From Lentzea terrae (GTDB lineage: Bacteria; Actinomycetota; Actinomycetes; Mycobacteriales; Pseudonocardiaceae): a DNA stretch of 64,000 nt. The stretch is taken from NCBI RefSeq assembly GCF_003265345.1, contig NZ_QFWW01000021.1:122120-186119 (forward strand), in the 5' to 3' direction. A model generated the notes under the pieces. The model did no database searches and had not been told where the DNA came from. It worked only from the letters and a program-made list of their open reading frames with translations. Both the position numbers and the translations under genes were made by a program. Of this stretch, positions 1 through 6,799 are shown piece after piece. Each line of letters opens with the position of its first letter. The first letter of the stretch is position 1.

Positions 1-156
1 CGAGACGTCCAGCAGAAGGGCCAGTACCAGCTCGACGCGTTCCCGGAGGAGAACCACAACCCGTTCTCCGACCACAACGACTTCGCCAACGTCAACTCCG
101 AGCAGACGATGGCGCAGATCGTGCAATGCGTGAACTCAGGACGGCGCTGCGGATGA
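1..156 (+). CDS. C-terminal end of an unidentified, probably secreted protein (partial)
   Basis: Frame 1 is open from the first base of the window and ends at TGA (154-156), giving the last 51 residues of a protein whose start lies outside. The tail is polar and rich in Asn, Asp and His and ends with two cysteines in CVNSGRRCG, which could form a disulphide, as in many exported actinomycete enzymes. I do not recognise the family from this short piece. The reading is supported by unbroken high-GC codon use and by the absence of any competing start nearby. Confidence 0.5.
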   Translation, partial: RDVQQKGQYQLDAFPEENHNPFSDHNDFANVNSEQTMAQIVQCVNSGRRCG

Positions 157-212
157 TCCCTACCGCGACTGTGGGGTGCGAGTGGTGCGACTCGCACCCC
201 CACCGTGGCTGT

Positions 213-447
213 TATGTTCTTGCGGAAGTCGGTGGGATCGGCGCCGGCACCGGTCTGGGCGAGGTAGTCGCTGTAGTCACGGTGAACGCCGTGTTGTCGG
301 CGGCGGTCGCGACGGCCGTTGTTCCGGCCGGGCAACCGGAACCGTTGACCGTCACGACGTCGATCGTGACTTTCCCAGGCGGCGCGGCGGCCGGTGTGGG
401 CTGAGCGCGGCCAGCGTGAGGGCCGCTGCCGTCATCGCGGTCAGCAT
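213..447 (-). pseudogene. Decayed DUF4360 secreted protein gene
   Basis: On the minus strand an ATG at 447 opens a signal-peptide-like start (MLTAMTAAALTLAAL). The mature N-terminus typical of DUF4360 proteins (PPGKVTIDVVTVNGSGCPAG, then DNTAFTVT) is in a second frame, and its continuation YSDYLAQTGAGADPTDFRKN is in a third. Two frameshifts within about 240 bases, and loss of everything after the FRKN motif, where the family continues for well over 100 more residues, mark it as a dead, 3'-truncated gene. DUF4360 proteins are small exported proteins of unknown role, common in Streptomyces and relatives. Confidence 0.75.
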
Positions 448-585
448 GGTCGTCCTCTCGGATCTCAAGCAGTGTGACGGCGGATGGCGGAAGGCTATTG
501 ACGAATCGCGCGGCCATCCCTTGCGAACTTCCTACGATCCACGTGACGCGCCGTCGTTTCGTTTGCTCACGGCAAAGATTGCTGT

Positions 586-957
586 GTGCGTGAAGAACAG
601 CGCCGTCGATCGGAAGCCAGAACAGGAACTCTCACGTTCCTCGCGGGCGTGTGGCTGATCGCGGCTCCTCCACTGCTCGATTTCCAAGCCGCACAGCAGG
701 TTTTCCGGCCCTACTGGGTTTCGCTGGTCCTCGCCGTGGTGATCATGCTGGCGGGGATGCTGCGCGCAGTGGCGCCCTTGGACGTTCCATGGCTGCGCAC
801 GGTCAACATCGGTCTAGCGGCAGCGCTTGTGGCGTCCGCGTTCCTCGTACGCGCCGACGTCAGCTCTGTCGTCCAGATCAACCAGATCGTGATCGGGACG
901 ATGATCGCGCTGGTATCGCTGGTGGTCGCCATCGACGCCGGGAAGTGGCTGGGCTGA
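586..957 (+). CDS. SPW-repeat-like integral membrane protein
   Basis: The 123-residue product has four hydrophobic segments (about residues 15-31, 43-60, 72-90 and 98-118) separated by very short loops. The first carries GVWLIAAPPLL, resembling the W-x-x-x-x-P repeat of SPW-repeat proteins, and the spacing suggests two such repeats. The role of this family is unknown. GTG 586 is the first start after a long non-coding stretch, and no strong ribosome-binding site precedes it. It converges on the MarR gene with only 5 bases between the stops, so it is probably an independent unit. Confidence 0.6.
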   Translation: MREEQRRRSEARTGTLTFLAGVWLIAAPPLLDFQAAQQVFRPYWVSLVLAVVIMLAGMLRAVAPLDVPWLRTVNIGLAAALVASAFLVRADVSSVVQINQIVIGTMIALVSLVVAIDAGKWLG

Positions 958-962
958 CGTGG

Positions 963-1445
963 TCAGATCCAGCCGAGGTCTCCAGCGGTCACGGCAGGTT
1001 CGCCGCCTGCTTCGGTGAACGCGGTCAACGCCTCGACGAGTCCCCGTCGTTCATCCTCGGACATCTTCGCGACGATCCTCCCGATCGCCGCGCGGCGCCG
1101 CCGCGTCACGCCGCGCACGACGCGGCGACCTGCGTTGGTCAGCTCGGCGACGACCTCGCGGCGCGTAGCCGGGTTGGGCTGCCGAGCGATCATCTCCGTC
1201 GCCACGAGGCGGTCGACCATGCGGGTTGCGGTGGACGGGTTGACGTCCAGCAGTTCGGCCAGCGAGCTGAGTTTCATCGGTCCTCGGCTGTCCAGGATGA
1301 CGAGCATCCGGAACTGCGGCAGGGTGATCGTGTCCTCGACTGCGGCGAGCGAGCGTGCGGACACGGCGACCAGCAGGCGTGACGCGGTGAGCACGGCGTC
1401 GGTGAGCGCGTCGATGTCGTTCGCACTGGCCTTGGACCGAGTCAT
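963..1445 (-). CDS. MarR-family transcriptional regulator
   Basis: A 160-residue winged-helix regulator. The helix-turn-helix covers about residues 55-85 (LSSLAELLDVNPSTATRMVD), followed by the basic beta wing (RQPNPATRREVVAELT) and C-terminal dimerisation helices, all at the usual MarR length. ATG 1445 is chosen because the open frame upstream runs antisense into the SRPBCC gene and has no family similarity. It starts 32 bases after the SRPBCC stop on the same strand, so the two are probably co-transcribed. MarR proteins often repress their own operon and sense small phenolic or oxidative ligands; the ligand here cannot be told. Confidence 0.88.
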   Translation of the reverse strand: MTRSKASANDIDALTDAVLTASRLLVAVSARSLAAVEDTITLPQFRMLVILDSRGPMKLSSLAELLDVNPSTATRMVDRLVATEMIARQPNPATRREVVAELTNAGRRVVRGVTRRRRAAIGRIVAKMSEDERRGLVEALTAFTEAGGEPAVTAGDLGWI

Positions 1446-1477
1446 GCGACTGTTGTACCGCAACCACGGTGCTGTGA

Positions 1478-1897
1478 TCACCGAGCAGGTTGGTGCACTG
1501 CCTGTTTTGTGCGGCTTTCGGCGGCAACGACCGTTTGCAGTGCGTCCAGTGCTGCCTCGACCCAGGCGTCGACCGAGCTCATTGATGCACCGGGCGGGCC
1601 GGTGAGTCGCACGCTGACCGCGCTCCGGTCGGGGGTGAGCCGGAGCACCTGCAGGGTGCCTGAGCAGCTGGTCGTGGTTTCGCTTCCCCACGTGATGCGC
1701 AGCCGGTCCCAGTCGACGGTGACCCTGCGCTCGACGTCGACATCGGTGTGGCGGCCGGGAAACCAGAGCCGGATGAGGTTGGGGCCGGACAGCTCGACCT
1801 CGACGGCGTCGGGCAGCCAGGTGGTCATGTTGTCGAGGTCGGAGACGACGTCGAAGACGGCCTCCGCGTCGGCAGGCATGGAACGGCTTCGGGTCAA
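1478..1897 (-). CDS. SRPBCC (START/polyketide cyclase-like) protein
   Basis: A roughly 140-residue protein with the Bet v1-like pattern: N-terminal strand, ADAEAVFDVVSDLDNMTTWLP helix region, several beta strands with alternating charge (VERRVTVDWDRLRITWG), and a long C-terminal amphipathic helix. Such proteins bind hydrophobic ligands in a central cavity. TTG 1897 is preferred because GGAAGGA lies 8 bases upstream; an in-frame ATG at 1927 would add 10 residues but lacks good spacing. It is first in a pair with the MarR gene, suggesting the regulator controls or senses the same ligand. Confidence 0.75.
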   Translation of the reverse strand: MTRSRSMPADAEAVFDVVSDLDNMTTWLPDAVEVELSGPNLIRLWFPGRHTDVDVERRVTVDWDRLRITWGSETTTSCSGTLQVLRLTPDRSAVSVRLTGPPGASMSSVDAWVEAALDALQTVVAAESRTKQAVHQPAR

Positions 1898-1976
1898 AAC
1901 GAGGTCCTTCCGGCGGATTCCTCCCATCCTGTCCGAATTTGCGCGGGACCGAACCTGACGAGTCGCTAACGATCGC

Positions 1977-2180
1977 TCACGGAGTGGGCGTCGGCGCCGT
2001 CGACGTGGCGGGAGTGCTCGAACTCGATGCCGGCGTCGAATGGTGGGGGCGCTGCGTCACGACGGGGGTGGGTGCCTCACCGGACACCGTCGGTGTGCCA
2101 AGAGGCTCAGGTTCGTCCTGAGTGGACACTCCGCACGCAGTCATCAGGAGGCACGCCACGACGGCCATGACGGTTCTCAT
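1977..2180 (-). CDS. Small lipoprotein, third gene of the two-component operon
   Basis: A 67-residue product with a signal peptide ending in a lipobox (CLLMTAC, Cys at residue 16), followed by a low-complexity Pro/Ser/Thr tail. The ATG overlaps the kinase stop (ATGA), so translation is probably coupled. Position and type match the lipoprotein that follows the kinase in the afsQ1-afsQ2-afsQ3 operon of Streptomyces, or the CseA partner of CseBC. Such lipoproteins are thought to modulate the sensor at the outer membrane face. The assignment rests on position and lipobox only, since there is no conserved fold to compare. Confidence 0.7.
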   Translation of the reverse strand: MRTVMAVVACLLMTACGVSTQDEPEPLGTPTVSGEAPTPVVTQRPHHSTPASSSSTPATSTAPTPTP

Positions 2181-3541
2181 GCAGCTGCCTCCGGGAGTTC
2201 CACGATGAACCGCGCTCCACCACCGGGTCGATCTTCGATCCACACGCGACCGTGATGACGGCGGACGTGCTCGGCGACGAGCGCCAGGCCGAGCCCGCTG
2301 CCGGTGTCGGTGCCGCGGCTGCCGGCCCTGGTGCCGCGGGTGAACCGCTCGAACACCTGCGTCCGCATGTCACTGGGGACGCCGGGGCCCGCGTCATCGA
2401 CCTCCAGCCGGACGTTCCCGCGGTGGTGGAGCACCGCGAGCCGGACGGCACCTCCTGCGTGCTGTTCGGCGTTCTCGATCAGGTTGCCGATCACCCGGTC
2501 CAGCCTGCGCCTGTCTCCGAGCACCAGCGGGGGTGGCGGTTCGACGACGATCTCGACGTCCGGATCCAGTCGCAGGCTCGCGGCGCCTCGGACGAGTGCG
2601 CCGACATCCAGCGGCTCGAAGTCCTCACGGTCGGCGTCCTGGTCAGCACGGCTGATCTCCATCAGGTCGACCACCATGCGTGCGAACCTGTCCACCTCGG
2701 AGGTGAGCAGGCTGAGTGCCTTGCCCGCGGTGCCGGGCAGCTCGGCCTGTCTGCGACGCAGCACGGCGGCCGCGTTGACCATCGTCGTGAGCGGTGACCG
2801 GAGTTCGTGGCTGACGTCGCCTGCGAACCTGGCGTCGCGCAGCACTCGTTGCTCCAGTGCGTCGGCCGTGGAGTTGAATGTGTTCGCCAACGGGCCGAGG
2901 TCCGGGTCGGCCTGGTCCGGCAGCCGTGCTTTCAGATCTCCGCCGGCGATGCGTGAGGCCGCGGCGGTCAGCTCGGTCAGCGGCCTCAGTGCGCGTCTGC
3001 TGGCCCACGAGCCGAGCCCTACGCCGATCAGGCCGCTGAGCACTGTTCCTGCGATCAGCAGGCCGCTGAGGAACCGGAACGTGCGGTCCAGCTGGACCAG
3101 CTGGAAGAGCTCTACGTACACACCCCGCCCGTCGGCCAGCGACTGGGCCACCGCGATCACCGGTATTCCGTCCGCGCGCAGACGTTGCCTGGCCGGAGTG
3201 CCGTCGCGGGCCATGGCGAGCAGGTCGTCAGGTACGACGGCGGGGTCGACCTGCCGTCCGCTGGTCAGCACCTCGTCCGCGCGGAACAGCATGATCGTCG
3301 AGTCGGGGTTGGTGGTCAGGCCGGTCAGCAGTTCGGTCAGTCCGTCCGAGTTGGTGCGGACGGCCTCCTCGACCAGGCGGAGGTTGACTTGTGCCTGGCG
3401 GGTCGTGGCCTGCAGGCGTTGTCTGAGCATGTAGTCCGACGCGAGGTTCCAGGTGGCGAGCGCCAGCAGACTGGTGACCAGCACCGAGCCGAGGCCGAGC
3501 GCGGCGGCCACCCGCCAGCGCAGCGACGGACGGCGAACCAT
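2177..3541 (-). CDS. Sensor histidine kinase (AfsQ2/CseC/MprB-like)
   Basis: A 454-residue membrane kinase: TM1 at about 12-32, an extracellular sensor of about 125 residues, TM2 at about 156-178, HAMP (RRALRPLTELTAAASRI), DHp domain with phospho-acceptor His245 in DVSHELRSPL, and a catalytic domain with the N box (NLIENAEQH), G1 (DDAGPGV) and G2 (GSGLGLAL). All catalytic motifs are intact. Its ATG overlaps the response regulator stop (TGATG), and its own stop overlaps the lipoprotein start. It should autophosphorylate on envelope stress and pass phosphate to the regulator encoded upstream. The long N-terminal extension of the open frame is antisense to the regulator and was discarded. Confidence 0.93.
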   Translation of the reverse strand: MVRRPSLRWRVAAALGLGSVLVTSLLALATWNLASDYMLRQRLQATTRQAQVNLRLVEEAVRTNSDGLTELLTGLTTNPDSTIMLFRADEVLTSGRQVDPAVVPDDLLAMARDGTPARQRLRADGIPVIAVAQSLADGRGVYVELFQLVQLDRTFRFLSGLLIAGTVLSGLIGVGLGSWASRRALRPLTELTAAASRIAGGDLKARLPDQADPDLGPLANTFNSTADALEQRVLRDARFAGDVSHELRSPLTTMVNAAAVLRRRQAELPGTAGKALSLLTSEVDRFARMVVDLMEISRADQDADREDFEPLDVGALVRGAASLRLDPDVEIVVEPPPPLVLGDRRRLDRVIGNLIENAEQHAGGAVRLAVLHHRGNVRLEVDDAGPGVPSDMRTQVFERFTRGTRAGSRGTDTGSGLGLALVAEHVRRHHGRVWIEDRPGGGARFIVELPEAAA

Positions 3542-4224
3542 CACCTCGGAGGGCCGATCTTGTAGCCGGAGCCGCGTACGGTCAGCACGAACACCGGGTC
3601 TTCCGGGTTGTGCTCGACCTTGGTCCGGAGTCGGCGGATGTGCACGTCGAGCAGCCGGGTGTCGCCGTAGTAGTCGTAGCCCCACACCCGCTGCAGCAGT
3701 TGTTCCCTGGTCACGATCCGCCCGCCCGCGATCGCGAGTTCGGCGAGCAGGCGGAACTCGGTGCGGGTGAGCCGGATTTCCTGACCGCTGCGGTGGACGA
3801 CGCCCTCGTCCGGCCAGATTTCGAGGTCCTCGACGCGGTAGGAGATGTTCTGCCTCGGGCCGCCGCGCCGTCGCAACAGCGCTCGGATGCGCGCGGCCAG
3901 TTCGCTTGCAACCAAAGGTTTGGTCACGTAGTCGTCGGCTCCCGCCTCCAATCCGGCGATGACGTCGGGTGTGTCGGTGCGCGCGGTGACGATGATGATC
4001 GGCAGATCTCCCTGCGCGCGCAGCGTGCGGCACACCTGCAGACCGTCCACACCGGGCAGCATGAGATCGAGCAGCACGACGTCGAACGTGTCGGTGTCGA
4101 GGCGGCTCAACGCGTCCTCGCCGGAGACGGCCTCGTCCACGGCGAAGCCCTCGTCGGCGAGAGCGAGACCGAGTGCCTGGCGGATGCGCTCGTCGTCGTC
4201 CACGAGCAGCACGGAGAAATCCAT
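3541..4224 (-). CDS. OmpR/PhoB-family response regulator (AfsQ1/CseB-like)
   Basis: 227 residues: receiver domain with the acidic pair at 10-11, phospho-acceptor Asp53 in LLDLMLPG, Thr80 and Lys102 in DDYVTKP, then a winged-helix DNA-binding domain (LTRTEFRLLAELA, LLDVHIRRLRTKVE, TVRGSGYKIGPP). The family length is about 225. ATG 4224 is preferred over the in-frame ATG at 4266, since a GAGG stretch lies 11 bases upstream and homologues start just before the first strand. It is first gene of the regulator-kinase-lipoprotein operon. The palindrome at 4325-4337 lies about 100 bases upstream and is a candidate autoregulatory site. Confidence 0.93.
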   Translation of the reverse strand: MDFSVLLVDDDERIRQALGLALADEGFAVDEAVSGEDALSRLDTDTFDVVLLDLMLPGVDGLQVCRTLRAQGDLPIIIVTARTDTPDVIAGLEAGADDYVTKPLVASELAARIRALLRRRGGPRQNISYRVEDLEIWPDEGVVHRSGQEIRLTRTEFRLLAELAIAGGRIVTREQLLQRVWGYDYYGDTRLLDVHIRRLRTKVEHNPEDPVFVLTVRGSGYKIGPPR

Positions 4225-4324
4225 GTCCTGCTTTTCCTCGTTGGTTTCCAGTGCTGCTTTTATCACGTTGCCATGGTGACCGCATCTTGACGGAAATGTG
4301 TGTCTTCGGAAGGAGTTCGTAAGG

Positions 4325-4337
4325 TTGCACAGTGCAC
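4325..4337. promoter_or_regulatory. Palindromic operator candidate upstream of the regulator operon
   Basis: The sequence TTGCACAGTGCAC contains the perfect inverted repeat TGCAC-A-GTGCA. It lies about 100 bases upstream of the response regulator start. The same 12-mer TTGCACAGTGCA recurs at 4682-4693 before the DUF4142 gene, and a looser form (AAGGTTGCA-N3-TGC) occurs at 5600-5614 before the TrkA-N gene; here too AAGG precedes it. It does not match the AfsQ1 consensus of two GTnAC half-sites that I know of. Confidence 0.45.
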
Positions 4338-4473
4338 GTGTCCGGCATGCTTGGCGCCGCGGGTGAACGCCCGTGATTGGGCGCGTGCCTGCGCGCTTCC
4401 GGGGAAGGTCAGGCGTCGGCCGCTGAGACGCGGCTGACGCTTGTCTCGGGACGACGAAAGGTCATCACGAGTC

Positions 4474-4674
4474 GTGACGGGCATGCCCACCACCGACGAC
4501 GGCCTCACGGGAACGATTCTCGTGTGCGACGGATGCGGGCGTTCTCGCCGCACCAGCGCTACCGGTCGAGTCGCGTGGGACCTGCTCTGGCTACAGGCCG
4601 ATCAGGCAGGCTGGACCGGTTCGGATCGCCCGCTGGGCCCGCATTACTGCACCGTCTGTGTTGGTAACGGCTGA
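4474..4674 (+). CDS. Small zinc-ribbon-like protein
   Basis: A protein of about 66 residues with two metal-binding pairs: LVCDGCG near the N-terminus and HYCTVC near the C-terminus, the spacing of a small zinc ribbon. GTG 4474 has AAAGG 12 bases upstream; ATG 4483 and an in-frame TTG at 4441 are alternatives. It lies between the two-component operon (divergent) and the DUF4142 gene, with its stop 7 bases before the palindrome at 4682. Function unknown; small zinc ribbons of this kind may bind nucleic acid or protein. Confidence 0.55.
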   Translation: MTGMPTTDDGLTGTILVCDGCGRSRRTSATGRVAWDLLWLQADQAGWTGSDRPLGPHYCTVCVGNG

Positions 4675-4681
4675 GTAACGT

Positions 4682-4694
4682 TTGCACAGTGCAA
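4682..4694. promoter_or_regulatory. Palindromic operator candidate upstream of the DUF4142 gene
   Basis: TTGCACAGTGCAA is a perfect inverted repeat (TTGCA-CAG-TGCAA), sharing 12 identical bases with the site at 4325-4337. It is about 80 bases upstream of the DUF4142 start, a position suited to promoter control. Confidence 0.5.
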
Positions 4695-4773
4695 TAATCG
4701 GGATTGCCCGAATCATCCGTATCCCTCCGTGTCAGCACACACGTTCACCGCTGTACGCGGAGGGAGATCCACA

Positions 4774-5577
4774 GTGCTCACACGTCTCGCCCAGGTGGTG
4801 ACGGCGATCGCGATCATCTGTTCGCTCTCGGTCCCGCTGGCATCGGCGCAGCCCGACTTCGGGTCGGAGTACACGCAGACCCAGTTCGGTCCCATGGGAC
4901 CTGCGGGTCGTGACATGCTCGTGAAGGTGCGGTTGGCCGGGCTGTGGGAAGGGCCTGCGGGACGGCTCGGTCTGCAGAAGTCCGCCAACCCGCTCGTCAA
5001 GGAAGCCGGTCGGCATTTGATCGACGGGCACGCCGAACTGGACGCCAAAGTCCTCGAACTCGGCCGCACGCTCAACGTTCCGCTGCCCAGCGAGGCCAAC
5101 GCCGACCAGCAGGGCTGGATCGCCGAAATGACCAACGCCCCGGCCGGAAGCGTCGAGTTCGACCGCATCTTCGCCAACCGCCTGCGCGCGGCACACGGAG
5201 GTGTCTACAAGTTCCTCGCGGTCGTCCGCACCGGCACCCGCAACACCCTCATCCGCGACTTCGCCAAGCGCTGCATGGAAGTCGTGCTCGACCACATCCA
5301 GGTCCTCGAAGCGACCGGCATGGTCGACTTCAACGACACGGAAGCGATTCCGCTCGCCGCGCTCGCTGCCGCACCGGTCACGCCCGCCAGTTCGGCGCCC
5401 ACTCCCACTGCTCGCCAGGCTGTGCCGAACGTGCCCAGCACCCAGAACCTCGCTCAGGAGAACGAGGGCGGCGGCTCCGACGCACTGCTCGGAGTCCTGG
5501 TGATGGCCGCAGTGGTAGGCGGGATCTACCTGTGGACCGGCGGACGCCCACGCGGCTCGCGCTCGTCACGACAATGA
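4774..5577 (+). CDS. Secreted DUF4142 (ferritin-like) protein with C-terminal membrane anchor
   Basis: 267 residues: signal peptide (about 1-26, cleavage near ASAQ), a DUF4142 domain at about 35-185 (DMLVKVRLAGLWEGPAG, ADQQGWIAEM, NRLRAAHGGVYKF, VRTGTRNTLIRDFA), a Pro/Ala/Thr linker, and a C-terminal hydrophobic helix (LLGVLVMAAVVGGIYLW) with a basic tail. The domain is a four-helix bundle of unknown role on the cell surface. GTG 4774 has GGAGGGAG 8 bases upstream, a much better signal than the GTG 45 bases further up. The shared palindrome suggests co-regulation with the neighbouring two-component operon. Confidence 0.85.
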   Translation: MLTRLAQVVTAIAIICSLSVPLASAQPDFGSEYTQTQFGPMGPAGRDMLVKVRLAGLWEGPAGRLGLQKSANPLVKEAGRHLIDGHAELDAKVLELGRTLNVPLPSEANADQQGWIAEMTNAPAGSVEFDRIFANRLRAAHGGVYKFLAVVRTGTRNTLIRDFAKRCMEVVLDHIQVLEATGMVDFNDTEAIPLAALAAAPVTPASSAPTPTARQAVPNVPSTQNLAQENEGGGSDALLGVLVMAAVVGGIYLWTGGRPRGSRSSRQ

Positions 5578-5599
5578 GATCTCATCGAAAGGGCCTCGC

Positions 5600-5614
5600 A
5601 AGGTTGCATGATGC
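5600..5614. promoter_or_regulatory. Imperfect copy of the palindromic operator upstream of the TrkA-N gene
   Basis: AAGGTTGCATGATGC differs from the 4321-4335 site AAGGTTGCACAGTGC only in the central three bases. It lies 23 bases after the DUF4142 stop and about 135 bases before the TrkA-N start. The third adjacent occurrence makes a shared regulator more likely than chance. Confidence 0.35.
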
Positions 5615-5619
5615 GGGCT

Positions 5620-5725
5620 TCCGGCAGACTGTCGGAGGCGGACGCGAACCGGTCGGGCGAGCGTCCGCGCCAAACCACCACGGGAGATCCGGGTACCGGC
5701 CGGAAGGATCGGCGGCCGGTACCCG
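5620..5725 (+). promoter_or_regulatory. Structured leader of three consecutive hairpins upstream of the TrkA-N gene
   Basis: Three stems follow one another: 5620-5626 with 5630-5636 (7 pairs, one G-U, 3-base loop), 5638-5645 with 5661-5668 (8 perfect pairs), and 5690-5701 with 5714-5725 (12 perfect pairs, 12-base loop). The last ends 25 bases before the start codon. There is no T-run, so a simple intrinsic terminator for the upstream gene is possible but not typical. It could be a cis-acting RNA; I could not match it to the ydaO (c-di-AMP) consensus. Confidence 0.4.
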
Positions 5726-5750
5726 CCCGCGCACGATGAAGGAACGTTGG

Positions 5751-6365
5751 ATGCGCTCACACGCCGTGCTCATCGGCTACAGCGCCCGCGGCCGTGTCGT
5801 CCTGAGCGCGCTGTTCGCCGGAGGACATGCGACGGACTTCACGGTCGTCGACACCGATCCCGAGCGCATCGCGCAGGCCGGAGTGGACGGTGTGCACGCC
5901 GTGGCAGGTGAGGGCTGGCGCCTTGACGTGCTGTGGTCGGCCGGCGTGCACACCTCGGACCACATCGTCGTCGCGGTGACCGACGACGCCCTCGCGCTGC
6001 GCATCACCTCGGTCGTACGCAGCCTGAACGAGAACGCCACGATCACCACTTTGGTTCGCAGTACACAGTTGCACGAGCTCGTCGAGTACCTCGGTGCTGA
6101 CACCGTCCTGGTCGCGGACCGGGTGGGCGAGTGGGCACTCAAGATCGAAAGCCTTCCGTACGAAGAGTTGCCCGACCTGGAATGGGCGGTGGTGGAACGG
6201 CCGGTGATGCCGGACGAGGTCGGCAGTTCGCCACTGGAATGCGGCAACGACGTGTTGGCTGTCATGCGGGACGGTCGGCGTCTCTGGGTCGAGGACCCGG
6301 CGGTGGGGGAGTTGTTCGGCGACGACAGGTTGGTCGTGCTGAGCTGCACGTCGGTGGGCGACTGA
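5751..6365 (+). CDS. TrkA-N (RCK-like) NAD-binding protein
   Basis: 204 residues forming a stand-alone Rossmann domain: first strand and glycine turn VLIGYSARGRVVLSAL, acidic residue ending strand 2 (FTVVDTDPERI), then HIVVAVTDDALALRITSVVR and ITTLVRSTQLHELVEYLGAD, all as in the RCK/TrkA-N domains that gate potassium channels and transporters. No membrane pore is fused or adjacent. ATG 5751 has AAGGA 7 bases upstream; the ATG at 5736 would embed that site. It may act as the cytoplasmic subunit of a channel encoded elsewhere. The leader hairpins suggest post-transcriptional control. Confidence 0.82.
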   Translation: MRSHAVLIGYSARGRVVLSALFAGGHATDFTVVDTDPERIAQAGVDGVHAVAGEGWRLDVLWSAGVHTSDHIVVAVTDDALALRITSVVRSLNENATITTLVRSTQLHELVEYLGADTVLVADRVGEWALKIESLPYEELPDLEWAVVERPVMPDEVGSSPLECGNDVLAVMRDGRRLWVEDPAVGELFGDDRLVVLSCTSVGD

Positions 6366-6799
6366 TCGGACCTGCCCCGAGGCAGGTCGCCAGGATCGCC
6401 TCCGCGCTCGCGGTCGCGGCCATCCGGATCGGCAGAGCGGTGACGCCGGACCCACACGCGCTGGTGCCGTCCCCAACGGATCGATCGGGCCGCGACCGGC
6501 TGCACGATCCTCGTCGCCTTGGGTGCGCACTGCTGAACTCAGCGGCCAGCTCGTTCGTCACGTCGGCGACTTGCTCGTCCAGTCGTAGTGGGACGTTGGT
6601 GGTCCTTCTTCCTCCTACGGCGACGCTCTCCGTCATCCTCAGGGAAGAGTCATGGTGATGAACCTGACGAGTCCCCAAAGATTGCATCAGTCAAAAGTTG
6701 GCCTGTGCAGATCAGCTCCGGCGCCACGGGCGCAGCCGCGGCCACCAACCGACACCTACCTCACCTGACACCGGTAGGACAACATCACCCACGCGATGC
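6366..6799. other. 434-base stretch without a convincing gene
   Basis: No frame has good start signals. A minus-strand frame starting at ATG 6634 reads LDEQVADVTNELAAEFSS, which faintly resembles the first helix of small three-helix-bundle dimerisation proteins, but the rest does not follow the family and there is no ribosome-binding site. A 14-base string GAACCTGACGAGTC at 6660-6673 also occurs at 1951-1964. Probably decayed DNA next to the IS insertion. Confidence 0.4.

Noticed and set aside
2177-4348. 723-codon version of the sensor kinase
   Set aside because: The first about 270 codons are antisense or out of frame relative to the response regulator gene; the true start overlaps the regulator stop at 3541.
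5620-5725. ydaO (c-di-AMP) riboswitch before the TrkA-N gene
   Set aside because: The gene class fits, but the conserved ydaO sequence blocks could not be found; only generic hairpins are visible.
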